From NCBI GenBank assembly GCA_900543085.1, contig UQQF01000001.1, forward strand, positions 62,001-126,000: DNA of 64,000 nt. The letters are read 5' to 3'. Position 1 is the stretch's first letter, and every line of letters begins with the position of its first letter. This document shows positions 43,084 to 54,154 of the stretch, in pieces. This stretch comes from an uncultured Eubacteriales bacterium. Its GTDB lineage: Bacteria; Bacillota; Clostridia; Oscillospirales; Oscillospiraceae. The translations under genes and the position numbers were made by a program. Under the pieces are notes generated by a model, which was not told the DNA's origin, ran no database searches, and worked only from the letters and a program-made list of their open reading frames with translations.

Positions 43084-43120
43084 AAGCCGGAGGCTCGCAA
43101 GAGCTTCCGGCTTATCTTTT
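43084..43120 (+). terminator. Terminator after the Nif3-like gene
   Basis: A 13-bp stem with one G-U pair, AAGCCGGAGGCTC with GAGCTTCCGGCTT, a GCAA loop, then ATCTTTT. Confidence 0.85.
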
Positions 43121-43150
43121 GCCCGGCGATTAGCATTATGCTCCCTGCTA

Positions 43151-43158
43151 CATACAAT
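43151..43158 (+). promoter_or_regulatory. Candidate sporulation -10 element upstream of the collagen-like gene
   Basis: CATACAAT equals the Bacillus sigma-E -10 consensus (CATACAnT), 60 bp before the collagen-like gene. No convincing -35 is seen at 14 bp, so this is tentative. Confidence 0.3.
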
Positions 43159-43218
43159 GTATTGGCGCGGGCGCAGTGCGCCTGCGGCTCTTCAAACCAT
43201 GGCGAAGGGAGTAAGCAC

Positions 43219-44103
43219 ATGTCAAGATGCTACAACCAGTGCCAGAACAACAGCTCTGGCACGAGCAGCGGCGCAACAGGTAACTCCGGCTGCTGCAACA
43301 ATAACAAAGGCTGCTGCGATTCCGGCGACTCCTGCGGGATGAACATTTATAGATATTGCAGTCCGTGCCGCCCGATTATCCCCGGCGGCGGAGGAACAGG
43401 TCCCACCGGACCGACCGGTCCGACAGGCCCCACGGGTCCAACAGGGCCTACGGGCGCAACCGGCGTCGGGCTGGAGACGGTTCAGGAGTTCACGCCGGAT
43501 ACACGCTATGCCCAGGGAGATCTCGTTTTCTATAACGGCGGCCTATACATGGCGGATATAAACGACCCGACCGGGATTCCCGGACTGAGCCCAGATTACA
43601 GCCTCGTGACTGTTGCCGGCCCCACCGGCGCTTCCGGCGCTACCGGAGCTACGGGTGCGACAGGCCCGACCGGCTCCACAGGTCCGACGGGTCCCACCGG
43701 GGCGACCGGCGCGACAGGTCCGTCCGGCACAGGTCCCACCGGCGCGACAGGTCCTACCGGCCCGACGGGTCCCACCGGCGCGACAGGCCCGTCCGGCACG
43801 GGTCCCACAGGCCCGACCGGCGCTGCCGGAGCTACCGGTGCTGAGGGGCCTACGGGTCCGACAGGCCCCACCGGCCCTGCCGGCGCTGCCGGTACGCAGG
43901 GGGCGGAGGGACCCACTGGCCCGACCGGCGCCTCAGGCGCTGCCGGAGCCGAAGGCCCCACGGGTCCGACAGGCCCCACCGGCCCGAGCGCCACTATCAC
44001 GCCGGCCGCTGCTGTGACCGATGCGTCCAGCACCTCGGACATCGTAACGCAGTTCAACCAGCTGCTGGCCAACATGAGGACAGCCGGCCTGCTGGCCACC
44101 TGA
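43219..44103 (+). CDS. Collagen-like (BclA-type) surface protein with carbohydrate-binding-like insert
   Basis: A 294-aa protein. Cys/Asn/Gly-rich head (about 1-55, several Cys pairs); a short Gly-Pro-Thr collagen block (about 57-80); a 50-residue module with [22 protein letters not shown], like a chitinase-type ChtBD3/CBM5-12 fold; a long G-x-y block rich in GPT, GAT and GPS (about 133-257); and a C-terminal [19 protein letters not shown] segment common in clostridial collagen-like proteins. BclA-like proteins coat spores or cells and are glycosylated on the Thr residues. No signal peptide is visible, which fits a mother-cell spore-surface protein. ATG 43219 follows GAAGGGAGT. Confidence 0.82.
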   Translation: MSRCYNQCQNNSSGTSSGATGNSGCCNNNKGCCDSGDSCGMNIYRYCSPCRPIIPGGGGTGPTGPTGPTGPTGPTGPTGATGVGLETVQEFTPDTRYAQGDLVFYNGGLYMADINDPTGIPGLSPDYSLVTVAGPTGASGATGATGATGPTGSTGPTGPTGATGATGPSGTGPTGATGPTGPTGPTGATGPSGTGPTGPTGAAGATGAEGPTGPTGPTGPAGAAGTQGAEGPTGPTGASGAAGAEGPTGPTGPTGPSATITPAAAVTDASSTSDIVTQFNQLLANMRTAGLLAT

Positions 44104-44187
44104 TTCCAGGCTGCAGCAGGTTCCGGGAAACGACTTGAAAGAGCGCCGTTAAAGCGTTAGATATGTCGGGGCTGTAAACTGTTTTTG

Positions 44188-44219
44188 GGGTATTTCCCGG
44201 CATCTCCCGGGAAATACCC
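44188..44219 (+). terminator. Strong hairpin between the collagen-like gene and the glycosyltransferase
   Basis: A 13-bp stem, GGGTATTTCCCGG with CCGGGAAATACCC, and a 6-base loop. No T run follows, so it may be a weak terminator or an mRNA-stability element. Confidence 0.5.
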
Positions 44220-44253
44220 GCTGTTCCTTCAACTGAGGCTGGGAGGTAGAACT

Positions 44254-45336
44254 TTGAAAGTCTGCGTGTATGCCATATGCAAGAATGAAAGCCAATTTGT
44301 CGACCGCTGGATGGATTCGATGTGCGAAGCCGACGCAGTATATGTCCTGGACACCGGCTCTACGGACGACACCGTGGAGCGCCTCAGAGCGCGCGGAGCC
44401 ATAGTGGAGACCGAGACGGTATCGCCGTGGCGCTTTGACGTGGCTCGAAACCGCTCCCTAGAGATGGTGCCGGACGACGCGGACATATGCGTCTGCACCG
44501 ATCTGGACGAGTACTTCCACCCCGGGTGGAGGGTTCTGTTTGAGCGCGCCTGGATTCCCGGCACGTCCAGGGCGGCATACCGCTACACCTGGAACTTCAA
44601 CCCCGACGGCAGCGAGGGATACGTTTTCTGGACGGAAAAGGCTCACACGCGCTTCGGCTACCGGTGGACGCACCCGGTGCACGAGGTGCTCAGCTGGACG
44701 GGAGACGGCAGGGAGGGCGGCAAGGTCTACATAGAGGGCGTGCAGCTTGATCACCGTGCGGACAACACAAAGCCCAGGTCTCAATACCTGCCGCTGCTGG
44801 AAATGTCGGTTTTGGAAGACCCTGACGACGACAGAAATATGCACTATCTGGGCAGGGAGTATTATTTCCACCGCCGCTGGAACGACGCCATAGTCACGCT
44901 CAAGCGCCACCTGACGCTGCCCAGAGCCACCTGGGTCGATGAGCGCTGCGCCTCGATGCGCTACATATCCAGATGCTACATGCAGCTCGGCGACAGGAAG
45001 GAGGCCGTGCGCTGGCTGCTGCGCGCCGTGGCCGAGGCTCAGCACCTGCGCGAGCCGTATCTCGAGCTGGCCGAGCGCTTCTACGAGGAGGAAAACTGGG
45101 ACGGCGTGGTGTTCCTCTGCCGGGAGGCGCTCAAAATCACCGTCCGCCCGCGCACCTACATATGCGAGGCGTCGTCCTGGGGAAGTATGCCCTGGGATCT
45201 GCTCTCGCTCGGCCTCTATTACACAGGCCGCTTCGCCGAGGCGTTGGATGCCGCCGAGACGGCCGCGCGGATATCGCCGTCCGACGAGCGCTTGGCCGCG
45301 AACGTGCACCTCATCAAAAACAGGCTGGAAGAATAG
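44254..45336 (+). CDS. Family 2 glycosyltransferase with C-terminal TPR-like region
   Basis: A 360-aa protein. GT-A start KVCVYAICKNESQFVDRWMDSM, LDTGSTDDTVERL, and the metal-binding CTDLDEYFHPGW. This is the SunS/TPR-associated GT2 type (about 1-210), followed by helical repeats (about 225-355). No membrane helix, so cytosolic. The start is TTG 44254, six bases after GGGAGGT; the open frame upstream has no ribosome binding site. Next to a Thr-rich collagen-like protein, it is the natural candidate to glycosylate it, as SgtA does beside bclA3 in C. difficile. Confidence 0.85.
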   Translation: MKVCVYAICKNESQFVDRWMDSMCEADAVYVLDTGSTDDTVERLRARGAIVETETVSPWRFDVARNRSLEMVPDDADICVCTDLDEYFHPGWRVLFERAWIPGTSRAAYRYTWNFNPDGSEGYVFWTEKAHTRFGYRWTHPVHEVLSWTGDGREGGKVYIEGVQLDHRADNTKPRSQYLPLLEMSVLEDPDDDRNMHYLGREYYFHRRWNDAIVTLKRHLTLPRATWVDERCASMRYISRCYMQLGDRKEAVRWLLRAVAEAQHLREPYLELAERFYEEENWDGVVFLCREALKITVRPRTYICEASSWGSMPWDLLSLGLYYTGRFAEALDAAETAARISPSDERLAANVHLIKNRLEE

Positions 45337-45337
45337 C

Positions 45338-45375
45338 AAAACGGGTTCGCGCGCAGGGCGCGAACCCGTTTCCTT
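45338..45375. terminator. Bidirectional terminator between convergent genes
   Basis: A 14-bp perfect stem, AAACGGGTTCGCGC with GCGCGAACCCGTTT, and a 5-base loop. It serves the glycosyltransferase and the convergent membrane protein. Confidence 0.88.
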
Positions 45376-46733
45376 TACCAGACCTGCCAGCGCAGGACAA
45401 ACATTATTGCGTAGCAAACGGAGAGGATACCGCATACTATCGTGAGTATCTTGTCCTTTTTCGGCGTATTTGCAATCAGAGACACGCCCAGGAAGAAGGG
45501 CAGCAGGCTTATCATGTACCTCGGCGCGCTCAGCAGCCAGGTGGCGCCGATGGCAACGAAGTAGTAGGCGATGAACCAGGCCACATAGCCGGGACGCATT
45601 TTCTTCGCTGCGTACACCATTACGGCCAGCGCCGCAAAGTCGAACACCACGTTCGGCAGCCAGAGCCCCAGCAAATTGGTGATGTTCCCCGGCCAGCACG
45701 CTATCACGTTGTCCAGCTGATACGCCGCCGTGTTGAAGAACAGACCCAGCTCCTGACCCCAGTGCTCACGCTGATAGACCATGTACTGGAAGGGGTTGCC
45801 CGAAACCTGCCAGTTTATAAAGCAGTAGGCGGCAAATCCCGCCGGGATGAGAAGCAGCCAGAGGAACCGCCCGAGCCGCCGCTGTCCGCGCGGAGCGTTG
45901 ACCGCCTCGTGCACCAGCTCCATGCACACCGGCACTACCAGCATCAGCCCCAGCGAGCGGGTGAAGGCCGCATAGGCGCCCAGCAGGCAGCCGAGACCGA
46001 CCTTCCCGCGCCTCGCGAGGTACACGCAGCCGACCGACAGCAGCAAGAACAGGCTCTCGCTCATGGGCGCTATGAAGAAGAATACGCCCGGGATGATGCA
46101 GAGGTATTTCACCGCCCGCAGGCCCTGCTCATGGCTGTAATCAAGCCTGAGCAGGGAGTAGGTCACGCTGCCGGCTCCGGCAAAGCTCAGCCAGGACACC
46201 AGCAGCCCGGAGACGACATAGTCGCCTATGAGGTAGTTCATGAGCCTTATCGCGATCGGGTATCCCGGCAGGAACACAAGCTGTACAAGCCTGTCGCGTA
46301 TTCCCTCGGAGAGGTACCAGTCGCGAGCTATGTCCACGTAGTGCCCGCTGTCCAGGCACAGCCAGAAGTCCCTGTAGTCCGTCCACGAGCGGCCTCGGCC
46401 GCTGAGAAGATAGATTAAGTAGATAAATATAAAGAGCGCCAGGCACCACAGCAGGACGCCGGCAAAGATCTTCAGCCGTATGCGCGCCGGTTCGCCGTCG
46501 ACGCGCTCCGCGTCCGCATACGCCCCGGGAGTCCAAAACCGCATCCACCCGGGCACGAAGCGCAGGCACACCGCCACGAACAGCGCTGCGCTTGCCAGCG
46601 CGGACAGCCGTCCCCAGGCGCTTGTGCCGGTATCGGCGAACCACAAAACGTACAGCACAGCCATGACAGCCAGCCCGGCGGAACAGATTATCATGCCGGG
46701 GAGAGTGTATTTTTCGCGAATACGGTTGAGCAT
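45375..46733 (-). CDS. GT-C (PIG-V-like) membrane glycosyltransferase
   Basis: A 452-aa polytopic protein with about 10-12 helices. The first external loop has DSGHYVDIARDWY (acidic residues, typical of GT-C enzymes using lipid-linked sugars), then FLPGYPIAIRLM and MSESLFLLLSVGCVYLARRG. This pattern is that of PIG-V-like mannosyltransferases of Clostridia. The substrate is unknown. Convergent to the GT2 gene; whether both serve the same surface glycoprotein is speculation. Confidence 0.78.
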   Translation of the reverse strand: MLNRIREKYTLPGMIICSAGLAVMAVLYVLWFADTGTSAWGRLSALASAALFVAVCLRFVPGWMRFWTPGAYADAERVDGEPARIRLKIFAGVLLWCLALFIFIYLIYLLSGRGRSWTDYRDFWLCLDSGHYVDIARDWYLSEGIRDRLVQLVFLPGYPIAIRLMNYLIGDYVVSGLLVSWLSFAGAGSVTYSLLRLDYSHEQGLRAVKYLCIIPGVFFFIAPMSESLFLLLSVGCVYLARRGKVGLGCLLGAYAAFTRSLGLMLVVPVCMELVHEAVNAPRGQRRLGRFLWLLLIPAGFAAYCFINWQVSGNPFQYMVYQREHWGQELGLFFNTAAYQLDNVIACWPGNITNLLGLWLPNVVFDFAALAVMVYAAKKMRPGYVAWFIAYYFVAIGATWLLSAPRYMISLLPFFLGVSLIANTPKKDKILTIVCGILSVCYAIMFVLRWQVW

Positions 46734-46768
46734 TTAGTTTCCTTTCTGGTACAGCGCAAAGTCCGCGC

Positions 46769-46795
46769 AAAGAACAAGCCGCCCTTCCGGGCGGC
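46769..46795 (-). terminator. Terminator of rnpB
   Basis: On the minus strand GCCGCCC-ggaa-GGGCGGC, then TTGTTCTTT, 15 bases past the mature rnpB 3' end. Confidence 0.8.
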
Positions 46796-46809
46796 AGGCT
46801 GATTATAAA

Positions 46810-47166
46810 ATGAGCGGGCCTGTAAGCCGGGTTCTGTAATCGACGGCCATCTATCTACGCCTTACGTTGCCGCAAGGCTTTAGCCACCTCCTCTGGGACG
46901 GCCGGGCAGGCCGTATTGTTCCCATCCACGGTGTTGCTCCGGATAGAGTTTACAGCATCCACCTGTCTCCAAGCGATGGGTGAGCTCTTACCTCGCCTTT
47001 CCAGCCTTACCGGGCGAGCGCGAAGCTCCTCCCGGCGGTATATCTCTGTTGCACTTGTCCGAGGGTCGCCCCTGGCGGGTGTTACCCGTTATCCTTGCCC
47101 TGTGGAGCCCGGACTTTCCTCACGCACAGGCTTTCGCCTTATGCCCGCGGCCGTCCGGCCCGCTCG
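46810..47166 (-). ncRNA. rnpB: RNase P RNA (class A-like bacterial)
   Basis: About 357 nt on the minus strand; catalytic RNA that matures tRNA 5' ends. The P1 ends pair (GAGCGGGCC at 46812-46820 in plus coordinates with GGCCCGCTC at 47157-47165). The 5' P4 half GAGGAAAGTCCGGGC is complementary to plus 47106-47120, followed by the CTCCACAGGGCA and GGGTAACACCCGCC blocks. The 3' end has the hallmark AACCCGGCTTACAGGCC. The 5' end is set about seven bases past the -10. Edges are good to a few bases. Confidence 0.95.
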
Positions 47167-47172
47167 TGCGTT

Positions 47173-47201
47173 ATTCTATACTATTAAAAACCCAGCGTCA
47201 A
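47173..47201 (-). promoter_or_regulatory. Promoter of rnpB
   Basis: On the minus strand TTGACG (47201-47196), 17 bp, TAGAAT (47178-47173). Confidence 0.8.
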
Positions 47202-47209
47202 CAAAAATG

Positions 47210-47238
47210 TTGTATTTGCGCCGGCAACGGGATATAAT
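47210..47238 (+). promoter_or_regulatory. Promoter of murD
   Basis: TTGTAT (47210-47215), 17 bp, TATAAT (47233-47238); divergent from rnpB with -35 boxes 8 bp apart. Confidence 0.7.
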
Positions 47239-47282
47239 CAGCATGGCAAATCATCAAGGCCAACCATGTGAGGTGAAAGAAT

Positions 47283-48683
47283 ATGACCCTTCAAGAATAT
47301 GTGGACTCCCTGCGCGGCAAGCGCGTGGCCGTCCTTGGAATAGGCGTGAGCAACACGCCGCTGATAGACCTGCTTCTGGACAACGGTCTGCCCATCACCG
47401 TGTGCGACATGCGCGACGAGTGTACGATGGAAGACGAGGCCGAGATACTCTCCACGCGCGGGGCGGAGCTTCGGCTCGGCTCCGGCTATCTGGACGGTCT
47501 GGAGGGCTTCGACGTTATCTTCCGCACCCCCGGACTGCTGCCCACCGACCCGCACCTCGTGGCGGCGCGCGAGCACGGAGCCACCGTCACCAGCGAGATG
47601 GAGGCCTTCTTCCAGCTCTGCCCCTGCCGCACCATAGGCATTACCGGCTCCGACGGCAAGACCACGACCAGCTCCATAATAGCCGAGCTGCTCAAGGCCG
47701 GCGGGAAGCGGGTGCACCTCGGCGGCAATATCGGCAAGCCTCTGCTCACCGAAATACCCGACATTCACCCCGACGACGTGGCGGTGCTGGAGCTTTCCAG
47801 CTTCCAGCTGCACAGCATAAACATCCGCCCCGACGTCGCCGTGATAACCAACGTGTCGCCCAACCATCTCGACAAGCACCCGACCTACGAGGACTACATC
47901 GAGTCCAAAAAGCGCATCTTCCTCAATCAGACCGGAGACGACCTGCTCGTATTAAACCGAGACAACGGCATAACCGCGCGCTTTGCCGAGGAGGCCGGGA
48001 GCCGCGTGGTGCAGTTCTCGCACCGCGAAACCGTGAAGAACGGCGTCTTCTGCCGCGACGGGATGCTCTACTACTCGCACGATTACGCCGTCGAGGCCAT
48101 CATACCCGAGACGGAGATACTGCTGCCCGGTGAGCACAATGTCGAAAACTACATGGCCGCGTTCGCCGCGGTGGACGGCCTGGTCTCCCCGGAAATGTGC
48201 CGCCAGGTTGCCAGGACATACGGCGGCGTCCGCCACCGTCTGGAGCTTATACGCAAGCTGGACGGAGTCTCGTACATCAACGACTCCATCGCCACCAGCC
48301 CCACGCGCACCATAGCCGGGCTGCGCGCCATGCGCACCAAGCCCATACTCATAGCCGGCGGCCACGACAAGCACGTGAGCTTCGACAGGCTTGCCGACGA
48401 GATAGCCGAGCGCGTAAAAGCCCTGTACCTGACCGGCGACACCGCGGAGCAGATCGAAAAGGCCGTGCGCAAGAGCGTGTTCTTCGACCCGTCACGCCTG
48501 CCGATCTATGTCGTGCCGGATCTCAAAACCGCCGTGGAGGAGGCCAGGGCGCACTCCATCCCCGGCGACGTGGTTCTGCTCAGCCCGGCGTGCTCGAGCT
48601 TCGACCGGTTCAAAAACTTCGCCGAGCGCGGCGACACTTTCAGAAAAATAGTATTGGAGTTTGAGGGCAATGAAACCGAGTGA
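47283..48683 (+). CDS. murD: UDP-N-acetylmuramoyl-L-alanine--D-glutamate ligase
   Basis: A 466-aa Mur ligase adding D-Glu to UDP-MurNAc-L-Ala. The N-terminal Rossmann domain has VLGIGVSNTPLIDLLL, the ATP loop is GITGSDGKTTTS, and NVSPNHLDKHPTYEDYIESKKRIF and the C-terminal INDSIATSPTRTIAGLRAM carry substrate residues. It stands apart from a mur/fts cluster, which is unusual but seen in Oscillospiraceae. The end overlaps the next gene by 14 bases. Confidence 0.95.
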   Translation: MTLQEYVDSLRGKRVAVLGIGVSNTPLIDLLLDNGLPITVCDMRDECTMEDEAEILSTRGAELRLGSGYLDGLEGFDVIFRTPGLLPTDPHLVAAREHGATVTSEMEAFFQLCPCRTIGITGSDGKTTTSSIIAELLKAGGKRVHLGGNIGKPLLTEIPDIHPDDVAVLELSSFQLHSINIRPDVAVITNVSPNHLDKHPTYEDYIESKKRIFLNQTGDDLLVLNRDNGITARFAEEAGSRVVQFSHRETVKNGVFCRDGMLYYSHDYAVEAIIPETEILLPGEHNVENYMAAFAAVDGLVSPEMCRQVARTYGGVRHRLELIRKLDGVSYINDSIATSPTRTIAGLRAMRTKPILIAGGHDKHVSFDRLADEIAERVKALYLTGDTAEQIEKAVRKSVFFDPSRLPIYVVPDLKTAVEEARAHSIPGDVVLLSPACSSFDRFKNFAERGDTFRKIVLEFEGNETE

Positions 48684-49920
48684 AATACCGCAGAGCGTGA
48701 GAGACCTCGCCGCGAAGTGTGAAATACGCCTCGCGCCGCGCTTTGCCGAAATAGACGAGGTGAGCATGAAGTGCACCGAGCGCGTGATGGAGGCTTTTCA
48801 GGAGTTCAAGGTCTCCGACAGCTGCTTTGCCGGGACCACCGGCTACGGCTACGACGACCTCGGACGCGAGACGCTGGACAAGGTCTGGGCGCGCGTCTTC
48901 GGCGCGGAGAGCGCCCTGGTGCGCATCGGCTTTGTTAACGGCACCCACGCCATAGCCAGCGCCATATTCGCCGCGCTCAAGCCCGGGGACACGCTGATGT
49001 CCACGATGGGCGCGCCGTATGACACGCTGAGGACGGCCATCGGCATCTCCGGCGACGCCTTCGGCTCCCTGCGCTTCTACGGCGTTGACTACCACCAGGT
49101 GAACACGCTCGACGGCGCGCCGGACATGGCCAGCATACGCCGGGCGGCAGAGGGGCTTCAGCCCGCCGCCGCGCTGATTCAGCGCTCGCGCGGGTACGAC
49201 GCGCGCAGGGCGCTGACTGTGGATGAGATAGGGGAGATAGTGCGTACCATCAAGTCCGTTTCCCCCGACACCGTCTGCATCGTGGACAACTGCTACGGCG
49301 AGTTCACCGATGTCATAGAGCCTACGATGGTGGGCGCAGACCTGATAGCCGGCTCGCTTATCAAAAATCCGGGCGGCGGCCTCGCCCCCACCGGCGGATA
49401 CATAGCCGGCAGGGAAGACCTGGTCAGCAACGCCGCGAACCGCCTGACCGTGCCCGGCATAGGCGGCGAGTGCGGCTCCACCCTCGGCAACAACCGCGCG
49501 CTGTTCCAGGGCTTGTTCATGGCTCCGCACACCACCGCCCAGGCGCTTAAAACCGCCGCGCTGTGCGCCGCGATGCTTGAGGAGCTGGGCTTCAAGACCG
49601 AGCCGGGCGCCATGGAAAAGCGCAGCGACATCATACAGACCATCACCCTCGAGACGCCGGAGAACCTCAAGCGCTTCTGCAAGGGCATCCAGTCCGGCTC
49701 CCCGGTGGACTCCTACGTCACGCCCGAGCCCTGGGCTATGCCCGGCTACGAGGACGAGGTCATCATGGCCGCAGGCGCATTCATTCAGGGCTCGTCCATC
49801 GAGCTGAGCTGCGACGGACCCATGCGCGAGCCGTATTTCGCCTTTTTGCAGGGCGGACTGACCTACGAGTCCGGCAAGCTCGGGATCATGAACGCGATAG
49901 CCGAAATGCTGGACAAATAG
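48670..49920 (+). CDS. Methionine gamma-lyase family / aluminium-resistance-like PLP enzyme
   Basis: A 416-aa protein of the PF06838 (Met_gamma_lyase; YnbB-like) family. FAGTTGYGYDDLGRETLDKVWARVFGAE and FVNGTHAIASAIFAALKPGD at the cofactor site, IVDNCYGEFTDVIEP, and the PLP lysine in AGSLIKNPGGGLAPTGGYIAG. The physiological substrate is not settled. ATG 48670 lies within the end of murD; an in-frame TTG at 48661 is possible. Confidence 0.88.
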   Translation: MKPSEIPQSVRDLAAKCEIRLAPRFAEIDEVSMKCTERVMEAFQEFKVSDSCFAGTTGYGYDDLGRETLDKVWARVFGAESALVRIGFVNGTHAIASAIFAALKPGDTLMSTMGAPYDTLRTAIGISGDAFGSLRFYGVDYHQVNTLDGAPDMASIRRAAEGLQPAAALIQRSRGYDARRALTVDEIGEIVRTIKSVSPDTVCIVDNCYGEFTDVIEPTMVGADLIAGSLIKNPGGGLAPTGGYIAGREDLVSNAANRLTVPGIGGECGSTLGNNRALFQGLFMAPHTTAQALKTAALCAAMLEELGFKTEPGAMEKRSDIIQTITLETPENLKRFCKGIQSGSPVDSYVTPEPWAMPGYEDEVIMAAGAFIQGSSIELSCDGPMREPYFAFLQGGLTYESGKLGIMNAIAEMLDK

Positions 49921-49962
49921 GACAAATACCCGGCATATACATAGTCTGGGGGGTGAGCAGCC

Positions 49963-52628
<2,666 letters not shown>

Positions 52629-52637
52629 GGCGATAAG

Positions 52638-53678
52638 ATGCGCGCATACACATACTACGGCAACGGCGAGCTTCGTCTTGCGGACAAGCCCCGGCCGGCC
52701 ATAGCGGGCAGAGGCGACGTAGTAGTCCGCGTCACGCTCGCCAGCATATGCACCAGCGATCTGCACATCAAGCACGGCAGCGTGCCGCGCGCCGTGCCTG
52801 GCACGACCATAGGCCACGAGATGGTGGGCGTGGTCGAGGCCGTCGGCTCCGACGTCAAGTCCGTCAAACCCGGCGACCGCGTTGCCGTCAACGTCGAGAC
52901 CTTCTGCGGCGAGTGCTTCTTCTGCAAACACGGCTGGGTAAACAACTGCACCGACCCCGACGGCGGCTGGGCGCTGGGCTGCCGCATCGACGGCGGCCTG
53001 GCCGAATACGTCCGCGTCCCGCACGCCGACACCGGCCTGAGCCGGATACCGGACGGCGTCAGCGACGAGCAGGCGCTCTTTACCGGCGACATCCTCGCCA
53101 CCGGGTACTGGGCGGCCAAGATAAGCGAGATAGGCCGCGACGACACCGTGCTCATAATCGGCGGCGGCCCCACCGGCATATGCACGCTCTCCTGCGTGCT
53201 GCTGAAGCAGCCGCGCCGCGTCATAGTCTGCGACCGCCACAGCGAGCGGCTGGAGCTGGTGAGAAAGCACTTCCCGGGCGTGCTGACCGCAGAGCCGGAG
53301 GCTCTTGCGGACTTCGTCCTCGCAAGCAGCGAGCACGGAGGCGCCGACCGCGTGATCGAGTGCGGCGGCTCGGACGAGAGCTTCCAGTTGGCCTGGCAGT
53401 GCGCAAGGCCGAACGCCGTCGTCACGGTCGTCGCGCTCTACAACAACGCCCAGACGCTGCCCCTGCCGGACATGTACGGCAAGAACCTCACGTTCAAGAC
53501 CGGAGGCGTGGACGGCTGTGACTGCGACGAGATACTGCGGCTCATCTCCGATGGGAAAATCGACACCACGCCGCTCATAACCCACCGCTATCCGCTGAGC
53601 GAAATAGACTCCGCCTTCGACCTTTTCGAGCACCGCCGCGACGGCGTGATAAAGGTCGCCATAGATACTTCGAGGTGA
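52638..53678 (+). CDS. Zinc-dependent alcohol dehydrogenase family protein
   Basis: A 346-aa medium-chain dehydrogenase. The catalytic zinc site CTSD with GHEMVGVVEAVG, the structural zinc site CGECFFCKHGWVNNC and the cofactor loop IIGGGPTGICTLSCV. The VIVCDRHSERLELV pattern, with Asp after the second strand, suggests NAD. It most resembles Clostridium secondary alcohol or 2,3-butanediol-type dehydrogenases; the substrate is not defined. Confidence 0.9.
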   Translation: MRAYTYYGNGELRLADKPRPAIAGRGDVVVRVTLASICTSDLHIKHGSVPRAVPGTTIGHEMVGVVEAVGSDVKSVKPGDRVAVNVETFCGECFFCKHGWVNNCTDPDGGWALGCRIDGGLAEYVRVPHADTGLSRIPDGVSDEQALFTGDILATGYWAAKISEIGRDDTVLIIGGGPTGICTLSCVLLKQPRRVIVCDRHSERLELVRKHFPGVLTAEPEALADFVLASSEHGGADRVIECGGSDESFQLAWQCARPNAVVTVVALYNNAQTLPLPDMYGKNLTFKTGGVDGCDCDEILRLISDGKIDTTPLITHRYPLSEIDSAFDLFEHRRDGVIKVAIDTSR

Positions 53679-53682
53679 GCAA

Positions 53683-54042
53683 GTGAACTACCGGGAGAAA
53701 GCCGAAAAGTGCATAGAGTTTACCGCCCTGCCCGAGATGCGCCGCCAGTTTGAGGAGTGCGGCTGCAGTCTGGACGCGCAGTACGCCAAATACGGCGACA
53801 CGCCATATTTCCACGGCGAGGTCGTGGAGCCGGGTCACGTGTACATAGTGGGCTACCCCTGCTGCGTCTGCTCAGAAGCGGCAAACAGTGAAATATCAGA
53901 CCCGAATTTTTGCGAGTGCTCGCGCCAGAGCGTGCTGTACGTGCTGGAAAACCTGCTCCCGGGCAGGAAAATCGAGGTCAAGACCCTCCACACCGCGCTC
54001 TTTGGCGGCGAAAACTGCCGCTTTCTGGTCACGGTCGAGTGA
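53683..54042 (+). CDS. Cysteine-rich protein of unknown function
   Basis: A 119-aa protein. Six or more cysteines, notably PCCVCSEAA, DPNFCECSRQSVLYVLE and GGENCRFLVTV at the end. The FCECSRQSV and C-terminal C-R-F pattern recall 4-vinyl reductase (V4R)-like and ATC-hydrolase-like small domains, but I cannot name the family. The start is GTG 53683, four bases after the dehydrogenase stop, behind CGAGGTGAG, so the two are probably one operon. Metal or Fe-S binding is possible. Confidence 0.7.
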   Translation: MNYREKAEKCIEFTALPEMRRQFEECGCSLDAQYAKYGDTPYFHGEVVEPGHVYIVGYPCCVCSEAANSEISDPNFCECSRQSVLYVLENLLPGRKIEVKTLHTALFGGENCRFLVTVE

Positions 54043-54044
54043 AG

Positions 54045-54079
54045 AAAGCCGTCTCCCGATACGGGAGGCGGCTTTGCTG
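54045..54079 (+). terminator. Terminator after the cysteine-rich gene
   Basis: A 14-bp stem with one G-U pair, AAAGCCGTCTCCCG with CGGGAGGCGGCTTT, and a 3-base loop; short T run. Confidence 0.82.
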
Positions 54080-54090
54080 TAAAATCACTG

Positions 54091-54119
54091 TTGACAGACG
54101 TAAACAATGCTGATATACT
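54091..54119 (+). promoter_or_regulatory. Promoter of the BlaI/BlaR1-like operon
   Basis: A perfect TTGACA (54091-54096), 17 bp, TATACT (54114-54119). Confidence 0.85.
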
Positions 54120-54137
54120 TGTTTACAAGAGTAAACA
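54100..54137 (+). promoter_or_regulatory. Candidate BlaI-type operator with three GTAAACA half-sites
   Basis: GTAAACAA (54100-54107) in the promoter spacer, TTGTTTAC (54119-54126) at the -10, and GTAAACA (54131-54137). The last two form TGTTTAC-aaga-GTAAACA. Position over the promoter fits autorepression by the adjacent BlaI-like protein. Confidence 0.6.
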
Positions 54138-54154
54138 ACAGGGAGGCGGTCTAA

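Noticed and set aside
43389..43990. Short tandem repeats that could look like a CRISPR or minisatellite
   Set aside because: They are 9-base-type Gly-Pro-Thr/Gly-Ala-Thr codon repeats inside an open collagen-like gene, with no constant repeat and unique spacer pattern.
49935..49950. Sigma-E or sigma-K promoter upstream of yunB (CATATACATA)
   Set aside because: The -10 deviates from CATACAnT and CATAnnnTA and no -35 match was found at the proper distance.
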